A DNA stretch of 64,000 nucleotides. Source: Enterococcus mundtii. Its GTDB lineage: Bacteria; Bacillota; Bacilli; Lactobacillales; Enterococcaceae. Shown piece after piece: positions 43,768 to 53,565 of the stretch (positions are counted from its first letter, which is position 1; the number at the start of each line of letters is the position of its first letter). The DNA lies in NCBI RefSeq assembly GCF_002813755.1, contig NZ_CP018061.1, positions 3,090,001 through 3,154,000 on the forward strand. Direction: 5' to 3'. The position numbers were made by a program, and so were the translations under genes. The notes under the pieces are model-generated. The model was not told the DNA's origin. It did not search any database and saw only the letters and a list, made by a program, of their open reading frames with translations.

Positions 43768-44373
43768 ATGACGAATCATTATTATTCCGAACACCCAGAG
43801 ACAGCTCATGAGTTTGACGAATGGTCATTTGAGCTAAGAGGGAAAACCTTTCAGTTCGTGACGGACTCCGGCGTGTTTTCACGTGAAACAGTTGATTATG
43901 GCTCACGTGTATTGATCGATGCCTTTGAATGGACACAGTTACCAGAAGGCAAAATTTTGGATGTTGGCTGTGGCTATGGTCCAATCGGGCTTTCGCTTGC
44001 CTATGCGAGTGAACGTTTCGTGGAAATGGTAGACATCAATGCCAGAGCGGTTGATTTAGCGCAAGGAAATGCGAAGCGAAATCAAATCAAGAATGTAGCG
44101 ATTCATCAGTCAAACATTTATGAAGAGGTGACAGAAACAGATTACGCTGCAATCGTCAGCAATCCGCCGATTCGAGCAGGCAAAAAAGTCGTACATGAAA
44201 TCTTGACAGGTGCGTATCCTCGTTTACGTACGGGCGGTACTTTAACGATCGTCATTCAGAAAAAACAAGGGGCACCTAGCGCACAAAAGAAAATGCAAGA
44301 AACATTTGGAAACGCAGAAATCGTGATCAAAGATAAAGGCTATTATATTATCCGAAGTGTGAAGGAAGACTAA
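43768..44373 (+). CDS. Class I methyltransferase, RsmC/YbxB-like
   Basis: The 201-residue protein opens MTNHYYSEHPET, then the RsmC-type phrase FQFVTDSGVFSRETVDYGSR, SAM motif I LDVGCGYGPIGLS and the catalytic NPPIRAGK. The NPP motif marks enzymes that methylate the exocyclic amine of a base; RsmC makes m2G1207 in 16S rRNA. The single-domain length equals Bacillus YbxB. ATG 43768 is favoured by GAAGG 9 bases upstream. Confidence 0.85.
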   Translation: MTNHYYSEHPETAHEFDEWSFELRGKTFQFVTDSGVFSRETVDYGSRVLIDAFEWTQLPEGKILDVGCGYGPIGLSLAYASERFVEMVDINARAVDLAQGNAKRNQIKNVAIHQSNIYEEVTETDYAAIVSNPPIRAGKKVVHEILTGAYPRLRTGGTLTIVIQKKQGAPSAQKKMQETFGNAEIVIKDKGYYIIRSVKED

Positions 44374-44396
44374 AAACAACTGAATATAAGCAACGA

Positions 44397-44436
44397 AACA
44401 GTTGAAGAAATGAGTAAGGATTTCTTTAACTGTTTT
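44397..44436 (+). terminator. Terminator of the RsmC-like gene
   Basis: AACAGTTGAAGAAAT (44397-44411) pairs with ATTTCTTTAACTGTT (44420-44434), one mismatch, followed by TTTTG. The gap from here to 44876 holds no gene. Confidence 0.8.
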
Positions 44437-44876
44437 TGTTTGTACAAGAAGTTGATCAATGGATGTGAAAGGAAAATGATAGTGCCAATAAAGTAATAAA
44501 TAAGTAATGCAAGATAGAAAAATAACATATTATTTAATGCTTTTACATATCTAAAATAACAGTAAAAAAGCACATCGAGTTTTTTTAAAAGTCTTTAAAA
44601 TCAGAGCAATTTAAATATACTAGCGTGGGTCGGTCGAGTTGTAGAGTATAGATGTTACTACACCAAATAAACGGATAGTCATCGGTGATAGGTAAATAAA
44701 GTAGGATAAGGGGAAGTGAGAGTGAACCACGAAACATAAGACATTGTTATAAAATTTATCTAGTGAATCTCTATATGAGACTCATTTACTTTTGACCAAG
44801 CCTCATTTCCTCTATCCATTTTGAAAACCATTTGGTACACTGTTAGGGAATTTACATATATAAAGGGGGAACAAAA

Positions 44877-45893
44877 GTGAAACTGACAATTCGAGATATT
44901 GCTGAGATGGCGGGTGTTTCAGTGACGACTGTGTCACAGATTTTAAATAATAAAGGCAGCCGTTTTAGTGAAAAGACACGAAAAAAAGTGTTGTCGATCG
45001 TAAATGAACATCATTACAAGCCAGATTATTTTGCTTCTAATGTGATCAATCGTCACTCAAAAACGATTGGTATGATCGTGCCAGATGTGACGGATTTCTT
45101 CTTTTCAAAAGTGATCGAAGGGGTTGAAAGTTATTTAAATCCCTTAGGATATGTCATCATTCTTTGTAACTCCAGACATAGTCAAGACAATGAACTGAAG
45201 TATTTAAGGGAGCTTTCTCATCGATCCGTGGATGGTTTATTGTTAGCGACGCCGAATGTATTGCCTCAAGAGTATGCCCTTGATAGTGGTTTTTATAACA
45301 ACATGCCGATCATCCTAATCGATCGTGGGTTGAATCGTCGGGATAACGGTCGCTTGATCGTGAAGGAATATGAAGGCGCTTATCAAGCTGTCTCGTTATT
45401 GATCAAAAATGGTCATACTAAAATTGGTATGCTAAAAGAGACAACTGGCTATTATCAGTTAGAAGAGCGATTCAATGGTTATCGTCATGCCTTAAAAGAT
45501 CATGGATTAGCGTTCAACGGTAAGTTTGTAGAAGAAGGAGATCTGACTGTTCAAGGAGGGTACGAAGCAAGTAAACGCTTGTTACGGCACAAAGATGTGA
45601 CGGCGGTGTTTTGTGGCAATGATGCCATGGCAATTGGTTGTTACCAAGCAATCGATGAAATGGGCAAGCGTATTCCAGAGGATATTTCGGTCATCGGCTT
45701 TGATGGATTAAAATTGTCTGAGTATATGATCCCTAAGTTGACAACGGTCAAACAACCGAGTTTCGATATCGGTTTTTATGCAGCTCGCTTTTTGATTGAT
45801 ACGATTGAATTTCCACAAAGAAAAGTTCCGAACAAAGTCTTTGAAACAAAATTAATTATTCGTGAGAGCGTAAAAACATTGACAAAGGTCTAG
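44877..45893 (+). CDS. LacI-family regulator of the nucleoside locus
   Basis: The 338-residue protein has the LacI helix-turn-helix (TIRDIAEMAGVSVTTVSQILN) and a periplasmic-binding-like effector domain (TIGMIVPDVTDFFFSKVIEG, VFCGNDAMAIGCYQAI). It starts with GTG behind AAAGGGGGAA. It stands 141 bases upstream of pdp, on the same strand, and a perfect palindrome in that gap is its likely operator. The effector may be a ribose or deoxyribose phosphate or a nucleoside; this is inferred from position. Confidence 0.88.
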   Translation: MKLTIRDIAEMAGVSVTTVSQILNNKGSRFSEKTRKKVLSIVNEHHYKPDYFASNVINRHSKTIGMIVPDVTDFFFSKVIEGVESYLNPLGYVIILCNSRHSQDNELKYLRELSHRSVDGLLLATPNVLPQEYALDSGFYNNMPIILIDRGLNRRDNGRLIVKEYEGAYQAVSLLIKNGHTKIGMLKETTGYYQLEERFNGYRHALKDHGLAFNGKFVEEGDLTVQGGYEASKRLLRHKDVTAVFCGNDAMAIGCYQAIDEMGKRIPEDISVIGFDGLKLSEYMIPKLTTVKQPSFDIGFYAARFLIDTIEFPQRKVPNKVFETKLIIRESVKTLTKV

Positions 45894-45953
45894 TAGGGCG
45901 TTATATTGCTTATGTAAGTGTTTACAAAGCTGGTAAGATACATTGCGGGAAAA

Positions 45954-45971
45954 TAGTAAACCGGTTTACTA
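45954..45971. promoter_or_regulatory. LacI-type operator of the nucleoside operon
   Basis: TAGTAAACCGGTTTACTA is an 18-bp perfect palindrome with the CG centre typical of LacI-family operators. It abuts the -35 element of the promoter for pdp. A related half site GTGTTTAC lies at 45918-45925. Confidence 0.75.
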
Positions 45972-45977
45972 AAGTGG

Positions 45978-46005
45978 TTTACCTTTTTCAAAATTCCTGT
46001 ATAAT
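45978..46005 (+). promoter_or_regulatory. Promoter of the pdp operon
   Basis: TTTACC (45978-45983), a 16-base spacer, and a consensus TATAAT (46000-46005) 30 bases before the pdp start codon. Confidence 0.65.
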
Positions 46006-46034
46006 ACCGAATGAAGAACGAGGAGGATTACGGC

Positions 46035-47336
46035 ATGCGGATGGTCGATTTGATCGAAAAAAAGAGAGATGGACACCAATTATCAAAGGAAGAGATTACG
46101 TACATTGTCACGAACTACACAAATGATAACATTCCTGATTACCAAATCAGCGCATTATTGATGGCTATCTTCTATCAGGATATGACCGATGAAGAAATCA
46201 CTGATCTAACGTTGGCAATCGCTCATTCTGGCGATGTGATCGATTTGAGTTCCTTAGATGGGATCAAAGTCGACAAGCATTCTACCGGAGGGGTAGGGGA
46301 TACAACTACCTTGATTTTAGCACCTTTAGTAGCAAGTGTAGGCGCAACTGTGGCAAAAATGTCAGGGCGTGGTCTTGGTTACACAGGTGGTACATTAGAT
46401 AAGTTAGAGGCTATTCCTGGATTTCGGATCGAACTATCAGATGAAGAATTCATCCGCACCGTGAACGAAAGTAAAGTAGCGGTGATCGGCCAATCGGGCA
46501 ATCTCGCTCCAGCAGATAAAAAATTGTATGCCTTGCGTGATGTGACGGCAACGGTCAACTCGATCCCATTGATTGCTAGTTCGATCATGAGTAAGAAAAT
46601 CGCCGCAGGAGCGGATGCGATCGTGCTAGATGTGACGACGGGTGACGGTGCCTTCATGAAAAATATCGAAGATGCAAGACGTCTAGCGAAGACCATGACA
46701 CGGATCGGCAAATTAGCCGGTCGCCAAACAGTAGCAGTGATTTCTGATATGTCTGAACCGTTGGGTGAAGCAATCGGCAACAGCTTAGAAGTCGTTGAAG
46801 CCATTGAAACACTTCAAGGGAACGGACCGGAAGATTTAGTTGAAATGTGCTATGCTTTAGGTAGTCAAATGGTCGTTTTAGCCGAAAAAGCGGCATCGAT
46901 CGAAGAAGCGCGCGAAATGCTAAAAGAAGCCCTCGAATCTGGGCGAGCGCTAGCCAAATTCAAAGAAATGATCCAAAACCAAGGGGGCGACTCGACGATC
47001 GTCGATGAACCTGCGCGGTTGTTAACTGCTCGTTATATTTATGAACTGCCAGCGAAGACAACAGGTGTCGTGACAAAAATCGTTGCGAACGAATTAGGAA
47101 TCGCAGCAATGATGCTTGGTGCAGGACGTAAAACGAAAGAAGATTCGATCGATCATGCTGTTGGTTTGCGATTGAATAAGAAAATCGGTGATAAAGTAGA
47201 AACTGGCGAATCGCTATTGACGATCTATAGTAATGAAGAAGACATTTCGCCAGTGATCGACTTGTTATATAAAAATATTGAAATCGGTGATACGGCTGAA
47301 CAGCCTATCTTGATTCATGACATCATTACAGAGTAA
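46035..47336 (+). CDS. pdp: Pyrimidine-nucleoside phosphorylase
   Basis: The 433-residue enzyme splits uridine, thymidine or deoxyuridine with phosphate into base and (deoxy)ribose-1-phosphate. The family signature [20 protein letters not shown] is present, with [17 protein letters not shown] after it. The start ATG 46035 follows GAGGAGG. It is first in the nucleoside operon and overlaps nothing; deoC begins 13 bases later. Confidence 0.95.
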   Translation: MRMVDLIEKKRDGHQLSKEEITYIVTNYTNDNIPDYQISALLMAIFYQDMTDEEITDLTLAIAHSGDVIDLSSLDGIKVDKHSTGGVGDTTTLILAPLVASVGATVAKMSGRGLGYTGGTLDKLEAIPGFRIELSDEEFIRTVNESKVAVIGQSGNLAPADKKLYALRDVTATVNSIPLIASSIMSKKIAAGADAIVLDVTTGDGAFMKNIEDARRLAKTMTRIGKLAGRQTVAVISDMSEPLGEAIGNSLEVVEAIETLQGNGPEDLVEMCYALGSQMVVLAEKAASIEEAREMLKEALESGRALAKFKEMIQNQGGDSTIVDEPARLLTARYIYELPAKTTGVVTKIVANELGIAAMMLGAGRKTKEDSIDHAVGLRLNKKIGDKVETGESLLTIYSNEEDISPVIDLLYKNIEIGDTAEQPILIHDIITE

Positions 47337-47349
47337 AAGGAGAAGAGAC

Positions 47350-48012
47350 ATGGAATTAAATCGAATGATCGACCACACAATTCTAAAAGCAGATGCAACA
47401 AAAGCAGATGTGATGCGCATTATTGAGGAAGCAAAAAAACATCATTTCTATTCAGTATGTATCAATCCAACATGGGTTGCCTTGGCGAAAGAGGAATTAC
47501 AAGGTGAGCCAGTCGCTGTTTGTACCGTTATTGGTTTCCCATTAGGAGCAAATACAGCCGCAACAAAGGCATTTGAAACAACGAATGCGATCGAAAATGG
47601 CGCAGATGAAGTGGATATGGTCATCAATATCGGTGCCTTGAAATCTGAACAAGACGATGTCGTGAAAAAAGATATCGAAGCCGTAGTCGAAGCTGCAAAA
47701 GATCGTGCGTTAGTTAAAGTAATTATTGAAACAGCCTTGTTAGAACAGGCGGAAATCATCAAAGCTTGCGAATTAGCGAAAGCTGCAGGAGCTGATTTTG
47801 TGAAAACATCTACTGGGTTCTCAACAGGTGGCGCGAAAGTGGAAGATATTCGCTTGATGCGTGAAACGGTTGGTCCAGAAATGGGCGTCAAAGCTTCAGG
47901 AGGTATCCACAATGAAGCAGAAGCCATTGCGATGATCGAAGCCGGTGCAACACGAATCGGTACAAGTGCTGGTGTGTCAATCATGTCCGGTTCAACTGGC
48001 GAAGGCTATTAA
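47350..48012 (+). CDS. deoC: Deoxyribose-phosphate aldolase
   Basis: The 220-residue TIM-barrel aldolase cleaves 2-deoxyribose-5-phosphate to glyceraldehyde-3-phosphate and acetaldehyde. It shows [13 protein letters not shown] at the N-terminus, the Schiff-base lysine in [11 protein letters not shown] and the second lysine in [19 protein letters not shown] precedes ATG 47350. It lets the cell use the deoxyribose from nucleosides split by the neighbouring phosphorylases. Confidence 0.96.
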   Translation: MELNRMIDHTILKADATKADVMRIIEEAKKHHFYSVCINPTWVALAKEELQGEPVAVCTVIGFPLGANTAATKAFETTNAIENGADEVDMVINIGALKSEQDDVVKKDIEAVVEAAKDRALVKVIIETALLEQAEIIKACELAKAAGADFVKTSTGFSTGGAKVEDIRLMRETVGPEMGVKASGGIHNEAEAIAMIEAGATRIGTSAGVSIMSGSTGEGY

Positions 48013-48030
48013 TATTCTAAGGAGAAAAAG

Positions 48031-48429
48031 ATGTCAGAAATCAAACAAGAATGGATCGATATCGCTATCGACGCTTTGGATAAAGCGTATGTGCCTTATT
48101 CCAAATTTCCAGTAGGTGCTTGTTTAGTGACAGCATCTGGGAAAACCTATCAAGGATTGAATATCGAAAATGCGTCATTTGGCTTAACGAATTGCGCAGA
48201 ACGTACTGCGTTTTTTAAAGCAGTATCTGAAAAAGAAATGGACTTTACACATCTAGTCGTTGCAGGTCATACACCTGAGCCGATTTCTCCATGTGGTGCT
48301 TGTCGCCAAGTAATGGCAGAATTTTGTGACCCAGAGATGCCAGTCACGTTGGTTGGCGACAATGGTGTGGCGAAAACGATGACGGTAAGAGAGTTATTAC
48401 CTTACGCATTTTCAGAAAAAGATTTATAA
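48031..48429 (+). CDS. cdd: Cytidine deaminase
   Basis: The 132-residue tetrameric zinc enzyme converts (deoxy)cytidine to (deoxy)uridine for the phosphorylase upstream. Motifs: NIENASFGLTNCAERTA (zinc Cys and catalytic Glu) and PCGACRQVMAEF (two zinc Cys). CTAAGGAG precedes the start and it follows deoC by 18 bases. Confidence 0.96.
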   Translation: MSEIKQEWIDIAIDALDKAYVPYSKFPVGACLVTASGKTYQGLNIENASFGLTNCAERTAFFKAVSEKEMDFTHLVVAGHTPEPISPCGACRQVMAEFCDPEMPVTLVGDNGVAKTMTVRELLPYAFSEKDL

Positions 48430-48492
48430 ATTATGTTCAATTCAGTCAGCTGACTGTTGAAAAAACAACTACTTTTAGGGGGCTTTACAGAA

Positions 48493-49578
48493 ATGAAAAA
48501 AGCAAAATTATTTGGTTTAGGTGCTATCGCACTATCAGCAGGCTTACTTTTAAGCGCATGCGGTAACGGCGGTTCAGATTCTACTGATTCAACCGGTGGA
48601 AACAGTGCATCAGGAACAGCAACTGCAGCATTGATTACAGATACAGGTGGCGTCGACGACCGTTCATTCAACCAGTCAGCTTGGGAAGGGTTAGAAGATT
48701 GGGGTAAAGAGCAAGGCTTGTCACGTGGAAACGATGGCTTCCAATATTTCCAATCTGCCAATGAATCAGACTATATCCCAAATATCGATCAAGCGTTAAA
48801 CGCTGGCTTCAAAACAATTTTTGGGATTGGGTTTAAATTGAAACCTGCAATCGAAGAACAAGCAACAAGTAACCCTGAAACAAACTTTGCAATCATTGAT
48901 GATGTGATCGAAGGAAAAGACAACGTCGTTTCAGCAACATTCAAAGATAACGAAGCTTCTTATCTTGCTGGAGTTGCAGCAGCTTACACAACTGAAACAA
49001 ATGTGGTTGGATTTATCGGTGGTGTTAAAGGTGAAGTAATCGACCGTTTTGAAGCTGGTTTTAATGCCGGAGTTAAAGCAGGTGCTGAAGCGTTGAACAA
49101 AGAAATCGAAGTATTGAACCAATATGCAGGTGATTTCTCAGCTCCAGATAAAGGACGTTCAATCGCACAAGGTATGTACGCACAAAATGCTGACATCATT
49201 TTCCATGCTTCAGGTGGGACAGGTAACGGTGTCTTCCAAGAAGCAAAATCATTAAATGAATCAGGCGACAAAACAGTTTGGGTAATCGGTGTTGACCGTG
49301 ACCAATCTGACGAAGGAAACTACACATTGAATGGTGAAGACAAAAACTTCACATTGACATCAACACTTAAAGGTGTAGGAACAGTTGTAAAAGATTTAGC
49401 TCAACAATCAGCAGACGGTAACTTCCCTGGTGGCGAACACACTGTTTATGGTTTGAAAGAAGATGGTGTCGGTATCACTGAAGGCCAACTTTCTGATGAA
49501 GCGAAAAAAGCAGTAGATGAAGCAAAAGAAAAAATCATTTCAGGTGATATCGAAGTTCCTGAAACTCCTGAAAGCTAA
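48493..49578 (+). CDS. bmpA: BMP-family nucleoside-binding lipoprotein
   Basis: The 361-residue lipoprotein (signal MKKAKLFGLGAIALSAGLLL, lipobox LSAC) belongs to the basic membrane protein family, with the ligand-loop phrases TDTGGVDDRSFNQSAW and GVDRDQSDEGNY. In lactic acid bacteria such proteins bind nucleosides for the NupABC importer, whose genes follow. ATG 48493 follows AGGGGG. A hairpin after the gene (49594-49628, AGCCTTGTT with AACAGGGCT) may raise its level over the transporter mRNA. Confidence 0.93.
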   Translation: MKKAKLFGLGAIALSAGLLLSACGNGGSDSTDSTGGNSASGTATAALITDTGGVDDRSFNQSAWEGLEDWGKEQGLSRGNDGFQYFQSANESDYIPNIDQALNAGFKTIFGIGFKLKPAIEEQATSNPETNFAIIDDVIEGKDNVVSATFKDNEASYLAGVAAAYTTETNVVGFIGGVKGEVIDRFEAGFNAGVKAGAEALNKEIEVLNQYAGDFSAPDKGRSIAQGMYAQNADIIFHASGGTGNGVFQEAKSLNESGDKTVWVIGVDRDQSDEGNYTLNGEDKNFTLTSTLKGVGTVVKDLAQQSADGNFPGGEHTVYGLKEDGVGITEGQLSDEAKKAVDEAKEKIISGDIEVPETPES

Positions 49579-49826
49579 TAAATACCATTTCTATAGCCTT
49601 GTTGGACAATTGTTTAACAGGGCTATCGTTTAGTTATCTACTTAATGTTGTTTTTTTATGCAAGTTGCTAGGTACCCCGATTTGGATAAGGGAACAACTT
49701 GTAACAAGTAGCTTAGCTCCTTGGATTTTGGTTACTCGATGAGCGACGTTTTGTGAACGATCGTCATCGTCCCTTTTATTTTTTAAACAATGTCGTCTGG
49801 ATATAAATTGTTAGGATGTGAAAAAT

Positions 49827-51389
49827 GTGGATCAAGAAAATATTGTCATCGAAATGCGAAATATCACGAAACAATTCGGTACTTTCAAAGCAAATGACAA
49901 CATCAACCTTCAAGTGAAAGCAGGAGAAATCCATGCCTTGCTTGGTGAAAATGGTGCAGGTAAATCAACGTTAATGAATGTTTTATCCGGTCTTTTAGAG
50001 CCAACATCAGGTGAGATTTTGATGCACGGCAAAGAAGTAAACATCACGAGCCCGACGAAAGCCAATCAATTAGGGATCGGAATGGTGCATCAACACTTTA
50101 TGTTAGTCGATGCATTCACAGTAACAGAAAATATCGTACTAGGTAGTGAGCCAAGTACAGGCGGTATCTTGAACCGCAAGAAAGCCCGTGAAGAAATCAA
50201 ACGATTATCTGAACAATACGGCTTAGCAGTGAATCCGGATGCGTACGTTCGTGATATTTCTGTCGGTATGGAACAACGTGTGGAGATTTTAAAAACACTC
50301 TATCGTGGGGCAGATGTCTTGATCTTTGATGAGCCAACAGCCGTACTGACGCCGCAAGAAATCGATGAATTGATCGTGATCATGAAAGAGTTAGTCAAAG
50401 AAGGAAAGTCGATCATTTTGATCACACATAAATTAGATGAGATCAAAGCAGTTGCCGATCGTTGTACGGTCATTCGCCGTGGTCAAGGAATCGGAACGGT
50501 CAATGTGAAAGATGTTTCTTCGCAACAGTTAGCCGATATGATGGTCGGAAGAACCGTCTCATTCAAAACAATGAAAAAAGAAGCACGTCCACAAGAAGTG
50601 GTGCTTTCTGTTGAAAATCTTGTAGTTAAAGAAAACCGGGGATTAGAAGCAGTGAAAGATTTGAGTCTGGAAGTCCGAGCAGGTGAAGTCTTAGGTATTG
50701 CTGGAATCGATGGAAATGGACAATCGGAGTTGATCCAAGCGTTAACTGGTTTACGTAGAGTAGAAAGTGGAACGATTCGTTTGAAAGACGAAGAGATCAC
50801 GAATAAAAAACCACGTAAAATCACTGAATCTGGGCTAGGACATGTGCCAGAAGATCGACATAAATATGGCTTGGTCCTTGATATGACTTTATCTGAAAAT
50901 ATTGCCATGCAAACCTACTATCAAAAACCGTATAGTAAAAATGGTCTGTTGAATTATGGTGTGATGAATGAACATGCGAGAGATTTAATCGATGAGTATG
51001 ATGTGCGGACAACGAACGAATTAGTTCCAGCGAAAGCTTTATCTGGTGGGAACCAACAAAAAGCCATCATTGCACGTGAGATCGATCGTGACCCTGATCT
51101 ACTGATCGTTGCGAATCCAACACGTGGATTAGATGTTGGTGCGATCGAGTTTATCCATAAACGTTTGATTGAGCAACGTGATAAGTTCAAAGCAGTTTTA
51201 TTGGTTAGTTTTGAATTAGAAGAAATTTTAAATGTGTCCGATCGTATTGCGGTAATCCATCAAGGAAAAATCGTCGGGATCGTTGATCCAAAAGAAACAT
51301 CTGAAAACGAGCTAGGTCTATTGATGGCGGGTTATACTTTAGAAGAAGCACGTAGAGAGTTAGAAAAGGTTGGTGACACACATGAATGA
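49827..51389 (+). CDS. nupA: Nucleoside ABC transporter ATPase (tandem domains)
   Basis: The roughly 520-residue protein contains two ATPase domains: the first with GENGAGKSTL and ISVGMEQRVEIL, the second with GIDGNGQSELIQ and LSGGNQQKAIIARE. This tandem form with a degenerate second P-loop is typical of RbsA/NupA importers. It powers nucleoside uptake. I prefer GTG 49827 (AGGA 10 bases upstream); GTG 49818 is almost on top of that site. The last eight bases overlap nupB. Confidence 0.93.
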   Translation: MDQENIVIEMRNITKQFGTFKANDNINLQVKAGEIHALLGENGAGKSTLMNVLSGLLEPTSGEILMHGKEVNITSPTKANQLGIGMVHQHFMLVDAFTVTENIVLGSEPSTGGILNRKKAREEIKRLSEQYGLAVNPDAYVRDISVGMEQRVEILKTLYRGADVLIFDEPTAVLTPQEIDELIVIMKELVKEGKSIILITHKLDEIKAVADRCTVIRRGQGIGTVNVKDVSSQQLADMMVGRTVSFKTMKKEARPQEVVLSVENLVVKENRGLEAVKDLSLEVRAGEVLGIAGIDGNGQSELIQALTGLRRVESGTIRLKDEEITNKKPRKITESGLGHVPEDRHKYGLVLDMTLSENIAMQTYYQKPYSKNGLLNYGVMNEHARDLIDEYDVRTTNELVPAKALSGGNQQKAIIAREIDRDPDLLIVANPTRGLDVGAIEFIHKRLIEQRDKFKAVLLVSFELEEILNVSDRIAVIHQGKIVGIVDPKETSENELGLLMAGYTLEEARRELEKVGDTHE

Positions 51390-52515
51390 TCGTAGCGAAA
51401 GGTTCCGTAATCTGCTAGTGCCTATATTTTCGGTTATTTTAGGGTTGATTCTAGGTGCTATTTTGATGGTTGCCTTTGGTTACCATCCAATCCAAGGATA
51501 TTCTTCCATGTTGAATGCTTCGTTAGGTTCACAACGAAGTATCGGTGAAACATTAAGACAAGCAACACCTTTGATTTTTACAGCCTTAGGTTTTTCTGTT
51601 GCAAATTCAGCCGGATTCTTTAATATCGGGCTTTCTGGACAAGCACTTTGTGGTTGGATCATAAGCATTTGGACCGCATTAGCTTTTCCAGATCTACCAA
51701 AAATCATTCTCTTGCCAATGTGCGTGATTTTAGGTGCACTTGCTGGGGCAATGGCCGCAGCTATTCCAGGATTGTTACGTGCGTTCTTTGGAACAAGTGA
51801 AGTTATCGTAACAATCATGATGAATTATATTTTGCTCTATTTAAGTACGTATACACTTCATGAAATAATGCCTGAATCTTATCGTTCAAGTTTAGACTCT
51901 TCAAATATGATCAGTGAGAATGCTTCCTTACGTATTCCTTGGCTAACGCAGATGTTTGGAGGCTCTCGTGTGAATGGCGGACTCTTCTTGGCACTGATTG
52001 CGTTAGTGGTTGTATGGATCGTTATGAAGAAAACAACCTTAGGCTTTGAGATCCGTTCTGTTGGATTGAATCCATACGCCTCTGAATATGCGGGAATGAG
52101 TAGTAAACGAACAATTGTCTTATCCATGGTTATTTCTGGTGGATTAGCTGGACTAGGTGGTGTGGTCGAAGGACTAGGAACATACCAAAACTTCTTCGTT
52201 CAAACAACTTCATTATCCATCGGGTTTGACGGTATGGCCGTGTCATTATTAGGTTCTGGTTCTGCCATTGGGATTTTGTTATCTGCGCTATTATTCAGTG
52301 TCCTAAAAATCGGTGGATTAGGGATGCAGACCGGTGCTGGGGTACCGTTTGAAATCGTCAATGTATCGATTGCCTTGATCATCTTCTTCGTGGGGATCAA
52401 CTTCTTGATTCGTTTCCTTATGGCGAAATTCTTCCAAGGGAAAAAACAAGAGGAAATCGTCGCAACGATTGAAACGAAACCAAATCATCAAAATCAAGAA
52501 GGAGGAGAGCTGTAA
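51382..52515 (+). CDS. nupB: Nucleoside ABC permease
   Basis: The 377-residue membrane protein has about nine hydrophobic segments and the BPD_transp_2 family pattern (FSVANSAGFFNIGLSGQ, and SVGLNPYASEYAGMSSKR). ATG 51382 lies within the end of nupA (ATGAATGA overlap), so translation is coupled. It forms the channel with the next gene product. Confidence 0.92.
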   Translation: MNDRSERFRNLLVPIFSVILGLILGAILMVAFGYHPIQGYSSMLNASLGSQRSIGETLRQATPLIFTALGFSVANSAGFFNIGLSGQALCGWIISIWTALAFPDLPKIILLPMCVILGALAGAMAAAIPGLLRAFFGTSEVIVTIMMNYILLYLSTYTLHEIMPESYRSSLDSSNMISENASLRIPWLTQMFGGSRVNGGLFLALIALVVVWIVMKKTTLGFEIRSVGLNPYASEYAGMSSKRTIVLSMVISGGLAGLGGVVEGLGTYQNFFVQTTSLSIGFDGMAVSLLGSGSAIGILLSALLFSVLKIGGLGMQTGAGVPFEIVNVSIALIIFFVGINFLIRFLMAKFFQGKKQEEIVATIETKPNHQNQEGGEL

Positions 52516-53471
52516 TGTCAACAGTAGAACTGATTTCCTTGATCCTTACATCAACACTTGTTTATTCAACACCGTTGATTTTAACCTCCTTAGGCGGAAC
52601 GTTTTCTGAACGAAGCGGGATCGTCAACGTTGGGTTAGAAGGCATCATGGTGATGGGGGCGTTTAGTGCGGTCGTCTTCAACTTGACGATGAGTGACACA
52701 TTAGGCTCAATGACTCCTTGGATTGCTATTTTAGTCGGTGGCGTGGTTGGTGTTCTCTTTTCCTTGATCCATGCAGTCGCAACGATCAGCTTGCGCGCAG
52801 ACCATATCATCAGCGGAACGGTCATCAATTTGATGGCACCTGCTTTAGGTGTATTTTTGATCAAAGCATGGTATGGTAAAGGACAAACAGACAATATCTC
52901 ACAAAACTTAGGTTACTTTTCATTTCCTGGATTATCTGAGATTCCAGTGATTGGTCAAATTTTCTTTAGAAATACATTTTTACCAGCGTATTGTGCGATT
53001 TTAATTGCTGTTATCGCATGGTTCGTCATCTTCAAAACTAAATTTGGTTTACGTTTACGTTCTGTTGGGGAAAATCCTCAAGCTGCAGATACACTAGGGA
53101 TCAATGTATATGCGATGCGCTATTCAGGTGTCTTGATTTCTGGTCTTCTTGGAGGAATGGGTGGAGCTGTTTTTGCTCAATCGATCTCTGGGAACTTTTC
53201 AGCAGGAACGATTGTCGGTCAAGGGTTCATCTCAATGGCTGCAATGATTTTTGGTAAGTGGAATCCACTAGGTGCGATGGGTGCATCCTTATTCTTTGGT
53301 TTTGCACAAAGTTTGAGTATCATCGGCGCGCAATTACCAGTTATTTCTTCAATTCCACCAGTTTTACTACAGATTGCGCCTTATCTATTAACAATTATCG
53401 TTTTAGTGGCGTTCTTAGGTAAAGCATCTGGACCAAAAGCCAACGGTAAGAATTATATAAAATCCAAATAA
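52515..53471 (+). CDS. nupC: Nucleoside ABC permease
   Basis: The 318-residue partner permease shares the family pattern (FSERSGIVNVGLEGIMVMGAF, SVGENPQAADTLGINVY). Its ATG overlaps the nupB stop codon by one base and GGAGGAG lies before it. A terminator follows directly, so deoB downstream is at least partly separate. Confidence 0.93.
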   Translation: MSTVELISLILTSTLVYSTPLILTSLGGTFSERSGIVNVGLEGIMVMGAFSAVVFNLTMSDTLGSMTPWIAILVGGVVGVLFSLIHAVATISLRADHIISGTVINLMAPALGVFLIKAWYGKGQTDNISQNLGYFSFPGLSEIPVIGQIFFRNTFLPAYCAILIAVIAWFVIFKTKFGLRLRSVGENPQAADTLGINVYAMRYSGVLISGLLGGMGGAVFAQSISGNFSAGTIVGQGFISMAAMIFGKWNPLGAMGASLFFGFAQSLSIIGAQLPVISSIPPVLLQIAPYLLTIIVLVAFLGKASGPKANGKNYIKSK

Positions 53472-53484
53472 TCGTTTAGTGATT

Positions 53485-53530
53485 AAAAAGGGCGGGTTAC
53501 GGGAAGTTTTTTTCGGCTCGCCCTTTTTAC
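53485..53530 (+). terminator. Terminator after nupC
   Basis: AAAAAGGGCG (53485-53494) pairs perfectly with CGCCCTTTTT (53519-53528). It splits the nucleoside locus into an import/pyrimidine part and a deoB/purine part, with possible read-through. Confidence 0.8.
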
Positions 53531-53565
53531 TTTATAAAGAAAATAAATAGAAAGAAGGAATACTC

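Noticed and set aside
44370..44573. 67-codon minus-strand hydrophobic frame
   Set aside because: It overlaps the terminator of the RsmC-like gene and consists of AT-rich codons read as Leu/Phe/Ile; no start signals.
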